Notes: generated by a model from the letters alone, not told the origin. 64,000 nucleotides of DNA from Euclidia mi (GCA_944739405.2 OX123190.2:57617805-57681804); one strand, 5' to 3'; shown: positions 10,297-22,370, counted from the stretch's first letter. Numbers and translations are program-made.

Positions 10297-13200
10297 GAAT
10301 GGTCGAAAAATATGACTGTTGTACCAGGTTATTTTAACATGTTCATCAAAAATGTATCTGAGTATCTATATAGGTAATAACGAAAAAGTTACACAAAATG
10401 TATAATAGATTTTTAAAGTAGCCGATATTGTTCTAATCTGTTGGAATTTAAATAGGCAACATTTGTAGTGATTGACCGAGACTCGGTATGAGCATTGGCT
10501 TTGTTGTGCTTTGTTGATAACTATTTCTAGTGTTAGTACTGATTAGCGTAATCGTCCTGCATATTTGAATTCCAAAAGTGGTCTGAAGAATCTTTTCATT
10601 ACAAGTCGAATATGAAATGATGGTAGGTAGAATACATTTCAGAGATTTCTTCATTAATTTTGTTGGCTGTGTATTCATTACATACAGACCAATATTGCGG
10701 TGTAGGAATGTGCCTTAGCTCTGTTCCATAAGCTGTTGTTAAATTTTCGCCACAATTACCAAATTAATCAGTTCATGCTATATAGTTTTATTAAATCGGA
10801 TCCAAACTATAACGAAAGAAAAAAAAATAAGAATATTTTAATGTTTAGCTCTTGAATGTGTTGCCCTGGAGATAAGAATACGAAACTGTATATTTATCTT
10901 CAACATATCTTTGAAATATGCTTACTCGTATTTTTAACTGGTTAATAGTTGTTTATGGCACAAACATTTGTGTATAGAATTACAATTAATAATGCACTTT
11001 CTATAATTGTGTAGTGAGTAATTGTCATGTACCCAGATAATTTCCACCAGTTTACTTGCAATAGACATAAGTACTTATGATTTTGTCACTTTGATCTTCT
11101 ATCGGAAGAACAAAACCAAATAGCTTCCATTTGTCTCAGAGGCACCACATTTGAATGACATGTTGTAAAGATAACCTATGAGTTTTGTATAACTATTACT
11201 ACAAGCGAACTTTTGTGTGTAGGTACAGCAATATTCTATATTATATCAAGTGGGTCTGTGCCTAGCTAGATCATATCGATAAAATGATAGTTTCGTTTAG
11301 TAACTATTTCCTTTTATTTTTTAAACATACCTCATCTTCCTGAGGCCTGAGGGGTCATATATGCTACGTCTAAATATATAGCTCAAGGTATTTTTATTAA
11401 AAAGTAGTTATTGAAGAATGTTTTTATATTACACAGGATTAAATTGACTTGTTAAAGAAAGTGACATCATTTTGCTTATGTCTGGCACTATTAGATGGCA
11501 GTGTATCCAATATTTTCAAGTAGTGTTATTTTGGTTGATAATTTCCTGTTATTTATAACGATAATAGCAGATAAAATAGTTAAAATGAAATGTGTAATAA
11601 ATGCAGACATCTGTCTAATTAAATGGATCTGAAATAAGCTATCAAACTAAATTGATTCAATTTGAAAATAGTTCCAAATTACATCACTGATTTTTTTTCG
11701 AAAACATTCTCATAGTTTATTTATCCATTCTCGGAAATAATACAAATAAATTCAATAAATTAATAAAATATGAGACGGTATTTATTTTTATCTGCTTTTA
11801 TTCATTGAAATTATGTATTTTTATTATGAAGTGCCATGTGTTAAACTGTAAACCTATTTAAACCATAATTATAGTAATAATTAATCTTAGGATTAGCTCT
11901 CGGTAATGAACTATCTTATCAATTTAGTATCTTTGGTATAAACACTGCGATATAATAATATAAGCTATTTAGAGATATTTTTTATGCAAAGATATGTGTA
12001 CATGTACTTTGTGTGGTTCAATTGTAGGTAAGGAGACCATGGCAATAATGATTAAAATGGTATTTAATCATTCTAGGTGCTTGAAGGGTTTTGTTTATTT
12101 ATTTTAAACAATATCTACTTACTTACATGTTAGCTTACTATTTTTATACCAAACCTCTTACGAATCGTCAAATCTTAATTATAATGAAACGTGTAAACGG
12201 AATGAAAATAGCCACAATCACATGATACAATTGATAAATTAAACTGAAATTGATTAAATTAAATAAGATATTCTGCTTAATATAATAAGTATTTGTATAA
12301 GTACATTGATGTTTTTAAGTGTTGCGACCTAAATTAATAAATCTAGGTATGTATATTTGACTTATAGATATTGAAATATTAACCGGCTGGTCCGAATTCT
12401 AACTAGTGCCTGGTTTGACTTTCTACACGATTATTTATTATACCGTTTCTTACCAAGAGTACTTTTACTGGCATTGGCGTCTAGTTTAACTTTAGGCAGT
12501 TCACTGACTATTGGTAACATAAATAAACTATTAACTAAATTGGTTCATTCTTGATTACTAGTTATTTATTTATACTTTGTACTGTTTGTACCTGCAATAC
12601 ATTCAGGTCAATTCAGTTTATAGCATTCCATACTGTACATTTACGGGTGGTAGACTTACAATTAGGAAACAATTATTATGGAACACTTTTAGGAGAGAGG
12701 AGCAGTTTAGTAATATACTTTATTAGTCTATATATTATACCTAGGTACATTTGATATATTATAGTTAAAAGATGTTTTATAGTAACATGCTTTAATAGGG
12801 TCTGCTGCATTTATTATTCTAAATTAATAACATTTTAGTGTATTATTAATAAAGATATCAATTTTGATTATGATAAGTTACATTTATAGATTTTCCTACA
12901 GTTAATTTTTGTGGAACATAATAAAGAACTTTGTACTTTTAGATAGCTACGATTTATAGATTAATAACGTTTAGATATTCTTTGATGACATAGTAGCTTT
13001 TACAGCTAACATTTTTTTAGTTTTCTTACTAAAGTATTTAAGTTAAATTTTAAAATACATATACAAAGAAAATAAAAGGGCGGTCTTACTATAGGTTAGA
13101 GATTCTGATAACCATACACAGCATTACATATAAACTTCTAAACAAGGATCGATAATGTAGGTAGCAGTGATGATATAAAGGTATCTGTAAATATCTATAA

Positions 13201-13328
13201 TAATGTGATAACATCGATTTATTCATTGATGATTAAATAGTTGACAATGATTGAATTATTATTGATGATTAACTTACCGATGGTTAAGAAATTGATGATA
13301 ATGCTGGCAATGATGATCATGTTGATGT
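10297..13328. other. non-coding interior of the LTR element
   Basis: About 3 kb of AT-rich sequence without retroviral-type frames. Short open frames (for example 10448-10678 and 12551-12754) carry no recognised motif. This is either non-coding cargo of the LTR element or decayed former coding sequence. Confidence 0.5.
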
Positions 13329-13556
13329 GATTTTGATAATGATTTTGATAATGATTTTGATAATGATTTTGATAATGATTTTGATAATGATTTTGATAAT
13401 GATTTTGATAATGATTTTGATAATGATTTTGATAATGATTTTGATAATGATTTTGATAATGATTTTGATAATGATTTTGATAATGATTTTGATAATGATT
13501 TTGATAATGATTTTGATAATGATTTTGATAATGATTTTGATAATGATTTTGATAAT
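13329..13556. repeat. 12-bp minisatellite (about 19 units)
   Basis: The unit gattttgataat is repeated almost without error. Because 12 is a multiple of 3, it yields long artificial open frames on both strands. The array passes directly into a second array with a related but longer unit. Confidence 0.95.
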
Positions 13557-13688
13557 CATTTTGATGTTGATGATATTGATAATCATTTTGATGTTGATGA
13601 TATTGATAATCATTTTGATGTTGATGATATTGATAATCATTTTGATGTTGATGATATTGATAATCATATTGATGTTGACGATATTGAT
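13557..13688. repeat. 27-bp minisatellite (about 5 units)
   Basis: Units start with catttt at 13557, 13584, 13611, 13638 and 13665, exactly 27 bp apart. Each unit contains gatgttgatgatattgataa. The last unit is diverged (catatt, then gacgat). The sequence is clearly related to the 12-bp array next to it. Confidence 0.95.
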
Positions 13689-14524
13689 CATATTGCCTAC
13701 GAACTGCTGAAGTCTTTCGCCTTGTTCTAGCCTGGACTCATGTGCAGCAGGTGTGGGGCTAGATAGTATCAAGGAGATTGACCGTTGTTACTTGTCTATT
13801 TAATGTGAAAGGAAAGGCAATGGCAATGAGTGTATTAGAATGAAAGTATTGTCCTAGTATTACACTACTGCTATCATACAAGTTGGTACCTGTATACTTG
13901 TAAATTAGTGAAATCAAATCTAATTATTTAACTCGGTTGCGAATTTAAATTATTTATTTTATTTCATTTATTGATCAGCCATAAGCAGAATTGCCTATTT
14001 TAATTTTTGTCTTAAAACCTTTAGGTACTTAAATTTTATGCTTCGTAGTGGCTCCTTTTGTACTATATTATTTTTGTCAATTTGTGGATGGATAATGCAG
14101 TGGTGTAATTTTGTAAAATTAAACTGTACTTCTATGTAACATGTGTATTGTGAATGTTAATGATCCCTTCATAGAATAGTAAATACAATTTGTAACAATG
14201 GTATCAAAGCAGCTGACACTTATTTCTAGACTCGCAAAATGAAACCCTAATTACTGTAAATATGAGTCCAGTTTATTTTTGTGTAATTGTTTCGTACAAA
14301 TGGATTGTTGTTGTGATACTATTCTTATAATTGAACTTACTTAGATGACGACGTAAGTCAGTATAGCCGTAGCGGACGTAACAATACTATAGTTTTTAGA
14401 TGGCTTTAATCAATATGGTAAGAATTCATTGTTACATAATACAGGGCGCCCATCGGGCGATTGTTTATTAAAGTGTTATTTAATTTATTGTACTTCGAGG
14501 ACGAAGTAATTGTCAGTCTGGCCG
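13689..14524. other. 3' interior of LTR element and polypurine region
   Basis: There is no coding sequence. Immediately before the right LTR, at about 14492-14524, lies ttcgaggacgaagtaattg followed by tcagtctggccg. This is the position where plus-strand priming (polypurine tract) is expected, although the purine run is short. Confidence 0.4.
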
Positions 14525-15328
14525 TGAGAGATATGTAATAATATCTAGGCTTTGGGCTAAAATTACTGATATCCAAGTATTTATACATAATATGTAAGAG
14601 GATAGTGGCAACTAAATTACATTGACATGACGTTTGACAGTTAAACTGTCAAACGTGTAAATAAGGTGTACCTATATAAGTCGACAGGCTCGGCTAGCTC
14701 GTCCTATTCTCCTTCGACGACGGCTCAGGTACGATATGGTTCTGACTATTTAATTGCTACTGTGTTCCAATATTCTGTGTTGCTTGTTCTTTTGTTTCAT
14801 CATCTAGGAAACAATGTAAGATAGTGTAATCATTATCTTATTGATATTGTGTTGTGGGTAGTTTGATCGTTTGTGAGATATTATAGATTGTAATATAGTA
14901 TAGAATAATATACTGTGGATCAAGTCGTATCAATGAGATTCATTAGGTATATACCTGTGGTAAACATTTAGTCAATTGTATTGATGCTAAATAATGCTCA
15001 TTATGTTCTGTTGTAAGACAGACCTTTCTAGTAATATAAAACTACCCACAACATTGATATTTGATATAAATTGGCTGTACCACTGTTTGTTAATTATTGT
15101 TATATATAGTTATTGAAAAGAATGATCAAGAGTTTTATTGCCCGTTCTTTCTCTTGGTTCTATGTCTTTGCTTTGCGAACTGGGCTGTAAATGTAAATGT
15201 AGAATCACGACGTAATCTAAAGATATATCCTTGTGCCAAACTGAATAAATGAAAGTATGATTTGATAGTTGTCTCTTTTATTTATCAAAACTGTCTCTAC
15301 ACTATAGGAAGCTTCTCTGATTCTGACA
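14525..15328 (+). repeat. right LTR (804 bp)
   Basis: It has the same length as the left LTR and by eye differs from it at one position. TATA box at 14673-14680. The polyadenylation signal follows as in the left copy. It is followed by the CGCG target copy at 15329-15332. Confidence 0.9.
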
Positions 15329-15411
15329 CGCGCTACGACACGTGATTTTTCAGACTAGTAGGCATTTTCTCACAGTCTGCTTAATATGTAAATAATAATT
15401 ACTAGGTATAT

Positions 15412-15620
15412 AAGTCCGTGTGGTGACGGATTAAGAATACGAAATGTCACCACCCCATATCATCCCATGGGTGTCGTAAGAGCCGACAGAAGGACCATTT
15501 TATGCAGCGAACAACACTGCAAGAGAAGGAAAACTTGATACAAGCCCTATACCAACCCGTTTGGCCAGCATGGTATAGTAGGCCAATTCCTCCTTTCAAA
15601 GGAGAGGCCATGAGGCATAA
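15412..15620 (+). repeat. dispersed retroposon-like repeat, second copy
   Basis: It starts gtgtggtgacggattaagaa and continues through caccccatatcatcccatgg, accaacccgtttggccagc and aggccaattcctcctttc. It matches the reverse complement of 16929-17132 over most of its length but loses the 3' tail after ggagaggcc. Confidence 0.75.
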
Positions 15621-16644
15621 TAACTGTTTCGTTTGGATTAGTAAGTTAAAGTACTTTTTCATTCAATACACTCACTCGCGTACTGTGCCTAGTAAAAACG
15701 ACTAGGATGTATATCCTTGGCACTGGTCCTAGAATGCTAATCAAACACAACCACATCCACGAATCTCGGGTACCACTTACCATATTCAGGTGATCCACTT
15801 GCCAGCCACTTACCGGATTAAAACGATTGTTTGTAAGGAAAAGGCCGCATCTTTATCGTAAGCGATGTGCGGTATGATAAAGAAAGTGGGCGATATTTTA
15901 ACAGTCAGACATTCATTTGTCCTATCCTCAATAGAATCAAAATCAGGTGTAGGTTTAGGATCGTAACCGGGACAGCGCTAAGATGACAATGATGACATTT
16001 ATTTTTGGTCCTATCCACAACGTCAGCGATAGCGATAGGCGGAGCGGAGAGCGGTGCTGGTGGTCCCGCTATCAATGCCACCGTCTCGGTCGAAAGTGGT
16101 GACACTTTTGTCAGGGACGAAGCTCTAAAGGTAAATAACCAAATTCTTCAACACACCGTAGGAGAATAGTCGTGTCCCTTACAAAGATTCCGCTTAAACT
16201 CCGTCTATAACCACATGCAACGGGTCCGAGCGACACATTAAAACTTGAGAAACAACAAACGACGAACACGTTTCAACATTATGACTTTTTGTTTGGGCAC
16301 ATCAGAATTTATGATTGGAGTTTTTAAATCGTAAAATAGAGAGTAATTGAGTGGCTGCGTAACGTTCTCTCTATGTTACCATTTGTGTGAATTGCCAATA
16401 AGTCAACTTTTGTGTGTGTGTTTTGAATGCTGACATCAAAGTTCGAATGTGTAATGCTATGTTGTCTTGTGTGAATTATGAGTTAGGAAAGTGGTGGCCG
16501 AATAACATTGCATAATAATATATTTTTACGCTTCTTATATACGTGACCTACGGTATTTGTGGACCAATTCTAAAAGACAGTTTGATTCCCACAAAAGTTA
16601 TAAAAATACCTTAGAGAACTTTAAGCCAAAATAAATATACGTTT
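15621..16644. other. intergenic, no gene recognised
   Basis: This is a mildly more complex stretch (15900-16240) with short open frames on both strands and no motif I recognise. I cannot exclude an old exon or repeat here. Confidence 0.45.
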
Positions 16645-17900
16645 TACTAGCTGTTGCCCGCTACTTCTACTACAAATTAGATGAATATTGCTTTATTTTC
16701 AAACAAACTTAAACGACGTTTTAATAATATATAAAAATGTAATAAAAATAAGGACCCCTTTTTGAGCCCCCCGTCCTATGGGCGAATTCACTAACATGTC
16801 AGTGTCAGTTAATGCCAGTGTCAGTTAGTGTCAGTAAAGTCAATCCTTTGAAGGTATACAAAGGTTTCATACATATTTTGACTGCCCTTTTTACCCCTTA
16901 GAATAAGCATTTCCGAAAAATATTTCTTCTTCTTCAGCCTTTAAAAGTCCACTGCTGGACTAGGCCTCTCCTTTGAAAGGAGGAATTGGCCTACTATACC
17001 ACGCTGGCCAAACGGGTTGGTATAGGGTTTGTATCAAGTTTCCTTCTCTTACAGTGCTGTCGGCTCTTACGACACCCATGGGATGATATGGGGAGGTGAC
17101 ATTCCGTATTCTTAATCCGTCACCACACGTGTAAAATATTTCTTAGTGTTAGCTAATTTCATTTGAGGAACCAATACACAAAGTTTAGAATTAATCCTTT
17201 GAAGGAATAAAAAGTTTCATACAAACTTTGACAACATGTTTTACCCCCTTAGGGGAAGGAATTTTCAAAAATTCTCTCTTAGTGCTCCCCTACACTCTTT
17301 AAGGAACATACGTGCCAAATTTCACCTACTTACGCCCAGTAGTTCCGGCTGTAGCCTGTCTGTCAGTCAGTAAACTGTAACGCAAAGATTTTATATATAC
17401 AGACGATTGAAGTGACTCCATTGCAAAAATATATTGTTTTACACAAACTTTGACACCCTTTTCTACCTTTTTGGGGCAAGAATTTACAAAATAAATATAT
17501 TGGTGCTCACAAACGTCATTTGAGGAACAAATATGCATAGTTTGGAGTTAATCCCTTGAAGGAATACAAAGGTTTCATACATATTTTGACTGCCCTTTAT
17601 ACCCCCTTAGCGTAAGATTTTCCGAAAAAAGGTTTCTTAGTGTTAACTAATTTCATTTGAGGAACCAATACACATAGTTTAGAGTTAATCCATTGAACGA
17701 ATAAAAAGTTTCATACAAACTTTGACAACATGTTTTACCCCCTTAGGCGAAGTCATTTTCAAAAATTCTCTCTTATTGCTCCCATACACTCGTCAAGGAA
17801 CATACATGACAAATTTCACCTACTTACGCCCAGTAGTTTCGGCTGTAGCGTGTCTGTCAGTCAGTAAGTAACGCAAGGATTTATATATACAGATTAGTAA
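16645..17900 (+). mobile_element. Helitron-like non-autonomous repeat with internal duplication
   Basis: The start (actagctgttgcccgctact) and end (ctgtcagtcagtaagtaacg, then tttatatatacaga) resemble the abundant lepidopteran non-autonomous Helitron family as I remember it. Within it, the block cctttgaagg...gactgccc appears at about 16840 and 17540. The block from ttcatttgaggaacc to ttatatatacaga appears at 17158-17402 and 17657-17897. So one unit is duplicated in tandem, and the first copy is split by the insertion at 16929-17132. Helitrons leave no target duplication, so the outer boundaries rest on sequence resemblance. Confidence 0.55.
16929..17132 (-). mobile_element. short retroposon with target-site duplication, nested
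   Basis: Read on the minus strand it starts acacgtgtggtgacgg and ends ccagcagtggacttttaaag followed by gaagaag. It is flanked by aaatatttctt on both sides (16918-16928 and about 17134-17144). The 3' end matches the LINE tail also seen at 34281 and 57205. The uninterrupted target can be read in the second unit of the surrounding repeat (17630-17640), which shows that the insertion came after the duplication or hit only one unit. Confidence 0.8.
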
Positions 17901-18151
17901 AGTAGACTTGATTATGATATGTAGGTACGCTTTTAAATATATATTAATTTAGGTTGCTTACTTAAGGTTGTTGTCTACTTGAGGTTTAATCGGACAGCAT
18001 AATGTTATAATATTAACCGCTAAACAGAGAATAAAATACCGTTATGGAAACTCATTTCTTTTCGCATTCTTTTGCCGACACGAAGTACATATATGCAATG
18101 TAAAAAAACTACTTACTCTAATTTATACATCCTTAACAAAATACACCGTTA

Positions 18152-20110
18152 GGCCGCGCGCACTTTGGACACGTTTTCGTACGAATTTTACTCGCGCGTA
18201 CACGTACGAACACATACGAACAATCCCGATTTTCCAAGTACTATGGGAGCGCGCAGACTTGGAGCGAGTTAGTCGTGCGTATACGTACGTGTAGTTCAGA
18301 CGTCCGAAAACAATCCGAACTTGTTGGGATTTCAAAACACATTCGTACGTTTTAACATAAGAAATGGATGTAGAAAAGTTAATTAAACCTGATTCACGAA
18401 CATAAATGTTTGTGGGACCGAACTGATTGTATAAGTGATGTTATTAGTCTTCCATGATATAAAGGAATTCACCAAAATCGTGTATTTTAAATATATTTCA
18501 CGCACCGATTCGGTTCTACGATAGCGACGACGCCACCGCAGTCTTCGAGTGATAAGAAAATTGATCGTATGGATCGTACGTAGGGTCATTTCGCCTGTTC
18601 GCGTCCATCCCCCTATTCGCGTCCATTTTGGGGACCTCCCTTTAAAAATGCTCGTAAATAAGTATATTAACACACTAATAAAATGAAAAGTCAGTATTGC
18701 CAATACCTCAACGTATAAGAGACACGCACAAATAGACAAAAGTTCCGTGCGCCCAGCTTATCCTGTTTAAAAAAATTAGTTAATCTCGGTTGTTCAACAA
18801 AAGAGTGCAGATGCGCGGGATATAAATAAAAAAATAGTGTGCAGCGGCGTGTTTGACGGTAACTATTTTATTGTTTTATGTGAATTTTAGAATACATAGC
18901 TGTATCTAGACATTAATAATGAAACGACGAATAGTATGAATTATGAATTAGCTTGTTTTTTTTATAGTTAACAATTAAAATAAGGTGGACGCGAATTACT
19001 ACACCGAATTTATAAAACTTCCACTTTGCGTCCACAATGGACGCGAACTCGTCTATTTATGATTTCTTTAGTTGTTAATTTTTATGTTATTAAAATATGA
19101 GAAAGATATTGGGATTTTGTTTATTTTAACATTAATAGTATGCAATTGTAATGACCAATTTGCGTCCACATTATTATGATTGTAATAAAAGATACAATCG
19201 ATATAATAATCGATCACAAGTGGACGCGAACTATACCTGCAAGGGATAATATTATAGCAAATTGCGTCCATATTTTCATGAAATAGAAATAATCGCATAA
19301 ATACATTCTATATATATATATATATATTTATAATTTAAAATGCATTTTTGGTTAAGACTGAGTTTAAAATTGAATTATTACATTTAATTTCTTTTATTCC
19401 ATATTTTTTCTATTCAAGATGAGTTCTTAGGAGACTAGAAAGAAGAAGGAAAAAAAATACAAAAGATGATTAAATAAAGAAAGCGTTTTGTGATATTCGT
19501 GAGAAGAAGAAATCGATAAGACAAATATGTACATAATTATGTAAAAATTATGCTATTCCGAAGACCACAATATTGGACAACATGTATCGTTATTTTTTTA
19601 TCTTTGATTTTAAGTTCCATCGATGTTGAGAACAATAAATAGTTATTTATAGTTTCTTTAAAGTGATTTAATAATGATAATAATGTAGATTTTCTATAAC
19701 TTTAATCTTAAATGTAGAAATTGTTAAAAGCCAATCTTTCTTTAGATTGTCTTAACAATATCACCCTTATATGAAGGATAATAAGGCTGATATTGTTAAG
19801 ACTAAGCTGGTGGACGCAAACTGGTCCACAGGTGGACGCAATTTGGATTTTTTGGACGCGAACTGGGTAAAATGCCATATTTTGAAGTTTGTCTATTTAA
19901 AAAAAAAACACAACAAGTTTCGAACAAAACTGAAAGTTATTAATAAAATAGACTATATAAGGAACGCATTACATACATTTTTCATTGAATCAATTTGCTG
20001 GAACATTTTTAATTTCTCCTTCAAACTTGCCAACTGCACTAAATGGACGCGAACAGGCGAAATGATCCTATACTGTACGATACGAATTCGTGTCCAAAGT
20101 GCGCGCGGCC
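18152..20110. mobile_element. PIF/Harbinger-type non-autonomous DNA transposon with TGGACGC array
   Basis: Perfect 22-bp inverted ends (18152-18173 and 20089-20110) start GGCCGCGCGCACTTTGGACA. TTA flanks both sides (18149-18151 and 20111-20113), the target duplication typical of PIF/Harbinger. A second matching block, tcatttcgcctgttcgcg followed by tcca, lies at about 18587-18607 on the left and in reverse at 20044-20068 on the right. The left arm therefore carries about 400 bp of extra sequence between the two blocks. No transposase is recognisable. TGGACGC occurs seven times and its complement five times between 18601 and 20050. Confidence 0.8.
18601..20050. repeat. cluster of 12 TGGACGC motifs inside the element
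   Basis: GCGTCCA starts at 18601, 18619, 19028, 19162 and 19264. TGGACGC starts at 18986, 19038, 19221, 19811, 19833, 19853 and 20044. Most extend to TGGACGCGAA or TTTGCGTCCA. A given 7-mer is expected far less than once per strand in this length. Subterminal arrays like this often bind transposase, which is my inference. Confidence 0.8.
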
Positions 20111-20655
20111 TTATATTGTTCGTAAACGTACTTATTTATGTTCACATGTAGTTACTCGATTACAGGTACCCACGGTCACAGTAATAGAAAGAAGAAGAAA
20201 AGAAATAAAGATAAAATATAATCTAACAGTATTGTAACTCGGCCGTCTTCTCGAGTTATATGCCTACAGACGCGCCGCGCGCAAACAAGCGGTAGGGTTG
20301 ACCGCCTCAAGTATTTTAATTGCATCTACCTACTCGAAGTTTTTTCTGGTTTTGTGATTGTTCATATTACTTACTACTTATATTTTTTATTTAAACAAAT
20401 AAAAATCATGTAAGTACGTAAGTACCCTAGGGAATGTCCTGTTATTGGTTACACTAAGCAGATTCATGTCGGCTTCCATTTTGAAAATTACCCTGAAGGT
20501 ACTACTAACCATAGACTTCAATGAAATAATACATCGTTCATAACGCAGATAAAAGTGTTCCGCATATATTATAACTACAATCATACCAATATTATGTTTA
20601 AAAAAATATCAACATAATAATAGACTAATGCCCGGTTTCTGAGGTACTTTTATCG

Positions 20656-21105
20656 GTGGTTTATCTATCCGTTAGCATTATTAGTTCGATAACTCAAGAA
20701 AGTGCGTGTGACGGATGCCAGGAGTTGAACCTTAGCTGGTCTGCCACAGTACGCTGGTGGTGTGTGACTGGCGAATGTTCCTACGACGACGTGTGTTCTT
20801 CTATATATGTGTGGACTGTATGGCTTCTATCTATCGGGGCTTCAGAAATAAAACATCTTCATACGTTGGGAGCGATGCTGTTCAGGTGTTCGGTGCTTGG
20901 TGGTTTATATGGTTACTTGGTCACAAGATGTTGGTTGGGATGCCAACGAACTGGCCGAAAATATGGTCGCTTAGGTACTTCGGAACTTTACCTTAACGAC
21001 GACCACCGCACCGAACATTTGCACAACAAATCTTTATTTGTGATAAAGTACATACATGTAAATAACTTAGATACTATGGTACATGCATATATGTTCTATA
21101 CATAG
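20656..21105 (+). other. 149-codon open frame of unknown nature
   Basis: The frame is uninterrupted and rich in Cys and Trp (for example RWWCVTGECSYDD). I recognise no domain, and it has no visible splice extension. It lies just inside the possible inverted end at 20629, so it could be part of a transposon. Coding status is doubtful: such lengths arise by chance in moderately GC-balanced sequence. Confidence 0.2.
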
Positions 21106-21853
21106 CTAGATAGGTCTCAAAAAGTTCTATTTATTGGTATACAATACCTAAACCTAACTGTTTGCGTCACTAAGTTATTCAAGAAAAGCTATCGAAAAAT
21201 GTCGTCACACAAGGGCCTGCCCACTACATTTTCTATTAAAAAACTATTAAATACTATAGTTATATATCTAATTTTGGTGGGCCGTTGTGTGCAACTATAT
21301 GGAGCATCTAATAAAACAAACGCCATGAAAATATCTTTATTCAATTCTAAGTTATTACAGGAAAACCTACGATGCATAAGCAAAAATACAAATTTTGTTA
21401 AGTAAACATTATCGTACATGAACAAAGTTTATGATAAACATGCAAATGTTTGTTATTATGTTTATTTTAACTATATAAGGTAATAACTAGCAATAAGAAA
21501 GAATCTAGACATGTTATCAAGCCTATACGAAGCTAAAAAACACTTATAAAACTATAAACGACTATGTAAACAAAACAGCTGTTTATCAACTATTAGTTCT
21601 TATTTATTACGATTGATAACACTATTTATGATCGATATCTAAGTCCCTACAGTTAGCACAAGTTTAAAACTAATGTCCATGCACTACACATCACTTCTTA
21701 TTACGGATTTGCGAATTTGCACTTATTCTAGCGTTATTTTATCACTTTGACGCGTCCGGGAACCGAACCCGGTGTACCGCACGATTGGATAGCACTATTT
21801 TTATACGATTTTACGGTGCGTTTCTGAACAACGCGTCACAACATAAAGTCCAG

Positions 21854-22370
21854 TTTTTTTTTTTTTGGTGTCGGGTTGGAAAATCCTCATGGAGTCCCTC
21901 CGCCCTGGGGGAAGGGCGAAAGGGACTGTCAGACTCTTAGTGACTAAAAACCAACCCGTGTTCCTCACGTACCCGTGTGTCGGAGGGTCGGGTATCGCTG
22001 AAGCATTCCTCGCTACCCCCCGGACAGGTATTGGCCCGCCAGATGATCAGGCGGGCCCCGAACAAAACCCCCTTGGCGGCGGATGAAGGTGTTGAGCTCC
22101 GCCGCCAAAACACTCAGCGGCCGCATAGGATAGGGAGGACGGCCACGCAACACCGCATCTCCTCTTCCTCAGCGGCCCCACCGCGGCGCAACGATGGTGC
22201 GCCCCCATTTGGTCGCGGGAGATAGGGCGCGCGGCAACGCAACACCGACTCCTCCCGCGACCGCACCCGACTGCGAGGGACAGAAGAACTGTCCCTCGTA
22301 CCCGCCCCTTTGGACGCATCCTGCGCAGGCCTTCGTCAAGCCCACGCGGAGCGTTAAACACACACATAAC
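21854..22370 (-). mobile_element. GC-rich retroposon fragment with A-tail
   Basis: On the minus strand the block ends ccaacccgacacc followed by an A run (T run at 21854-21866 on the plus strand), as a LINE or SINE 3' end would. The blocks gagtccctccgccctggggg and gggactgtcagactctta are known to me from abundant lepidopteran repeats. The overlapping open frames in it (21865-22412, both strands) are by-products of GC-rich composition. Confidence 0.6.

Larger units (their letters stand above)
9213..15328 (+). mobile_element. non-autonomous LTR retrotransposon (LARD-like)
   Basis: Two direct 804-bp repeats (9213-10016 and 14525-15328) begin TGAGAG and end TGACA. The 4-bp sequence CGCG flanks the pair on the outside (9209-9212 and 15329-15332), as expected for one integration event. 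Just inside the left LTR, tcagaagtgtgat resembles the complement of the 3' part of tRNA-Leu without its last bases. This offset priming is what I recall for Mdg3-type Gypsy elements. The 4.5-kb interior has no gag, protease, reverse transcriptase or integrase frame that I can recognise, apart from a possible gag scrap near 10080-10296. It would need the enzymes of another element to move. Confidence 0.85.

Noticed and set aside
13329..13688. CRISPR-like array
   Set aside because: Units are head-to-tail without unique spacers, and the genome is eukaryotic. It is a minisatellite.
13317..13772. Long open frames on both strands (I-L-M and I-N-I-I-K repeats)
   Set aside because: They are produced by the 12-bp and 27-bp minisatellites, whose periods are multiples of three. 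Nothing else supports a protein.
18383..18739. 118-codon minus-strand frame
   Set aside because: It lies across the left arm of a non-autonomous DNA transposon and reads through the GCGTCCA sites. No motif.
20656..21105. A host gene with a 149-residue product
   Set aside because: Kept only as an unknown open frame. It has no recognisable domain, splice sites or context, and lies within probable transposon sequence.
21740..21790. tRNA-like sequence gcgtccgggaaccgaacccg
   Set aside because: Only the T-arm-like part is visible. It is more likely a SINE remnant, and I could not find its body or tail.
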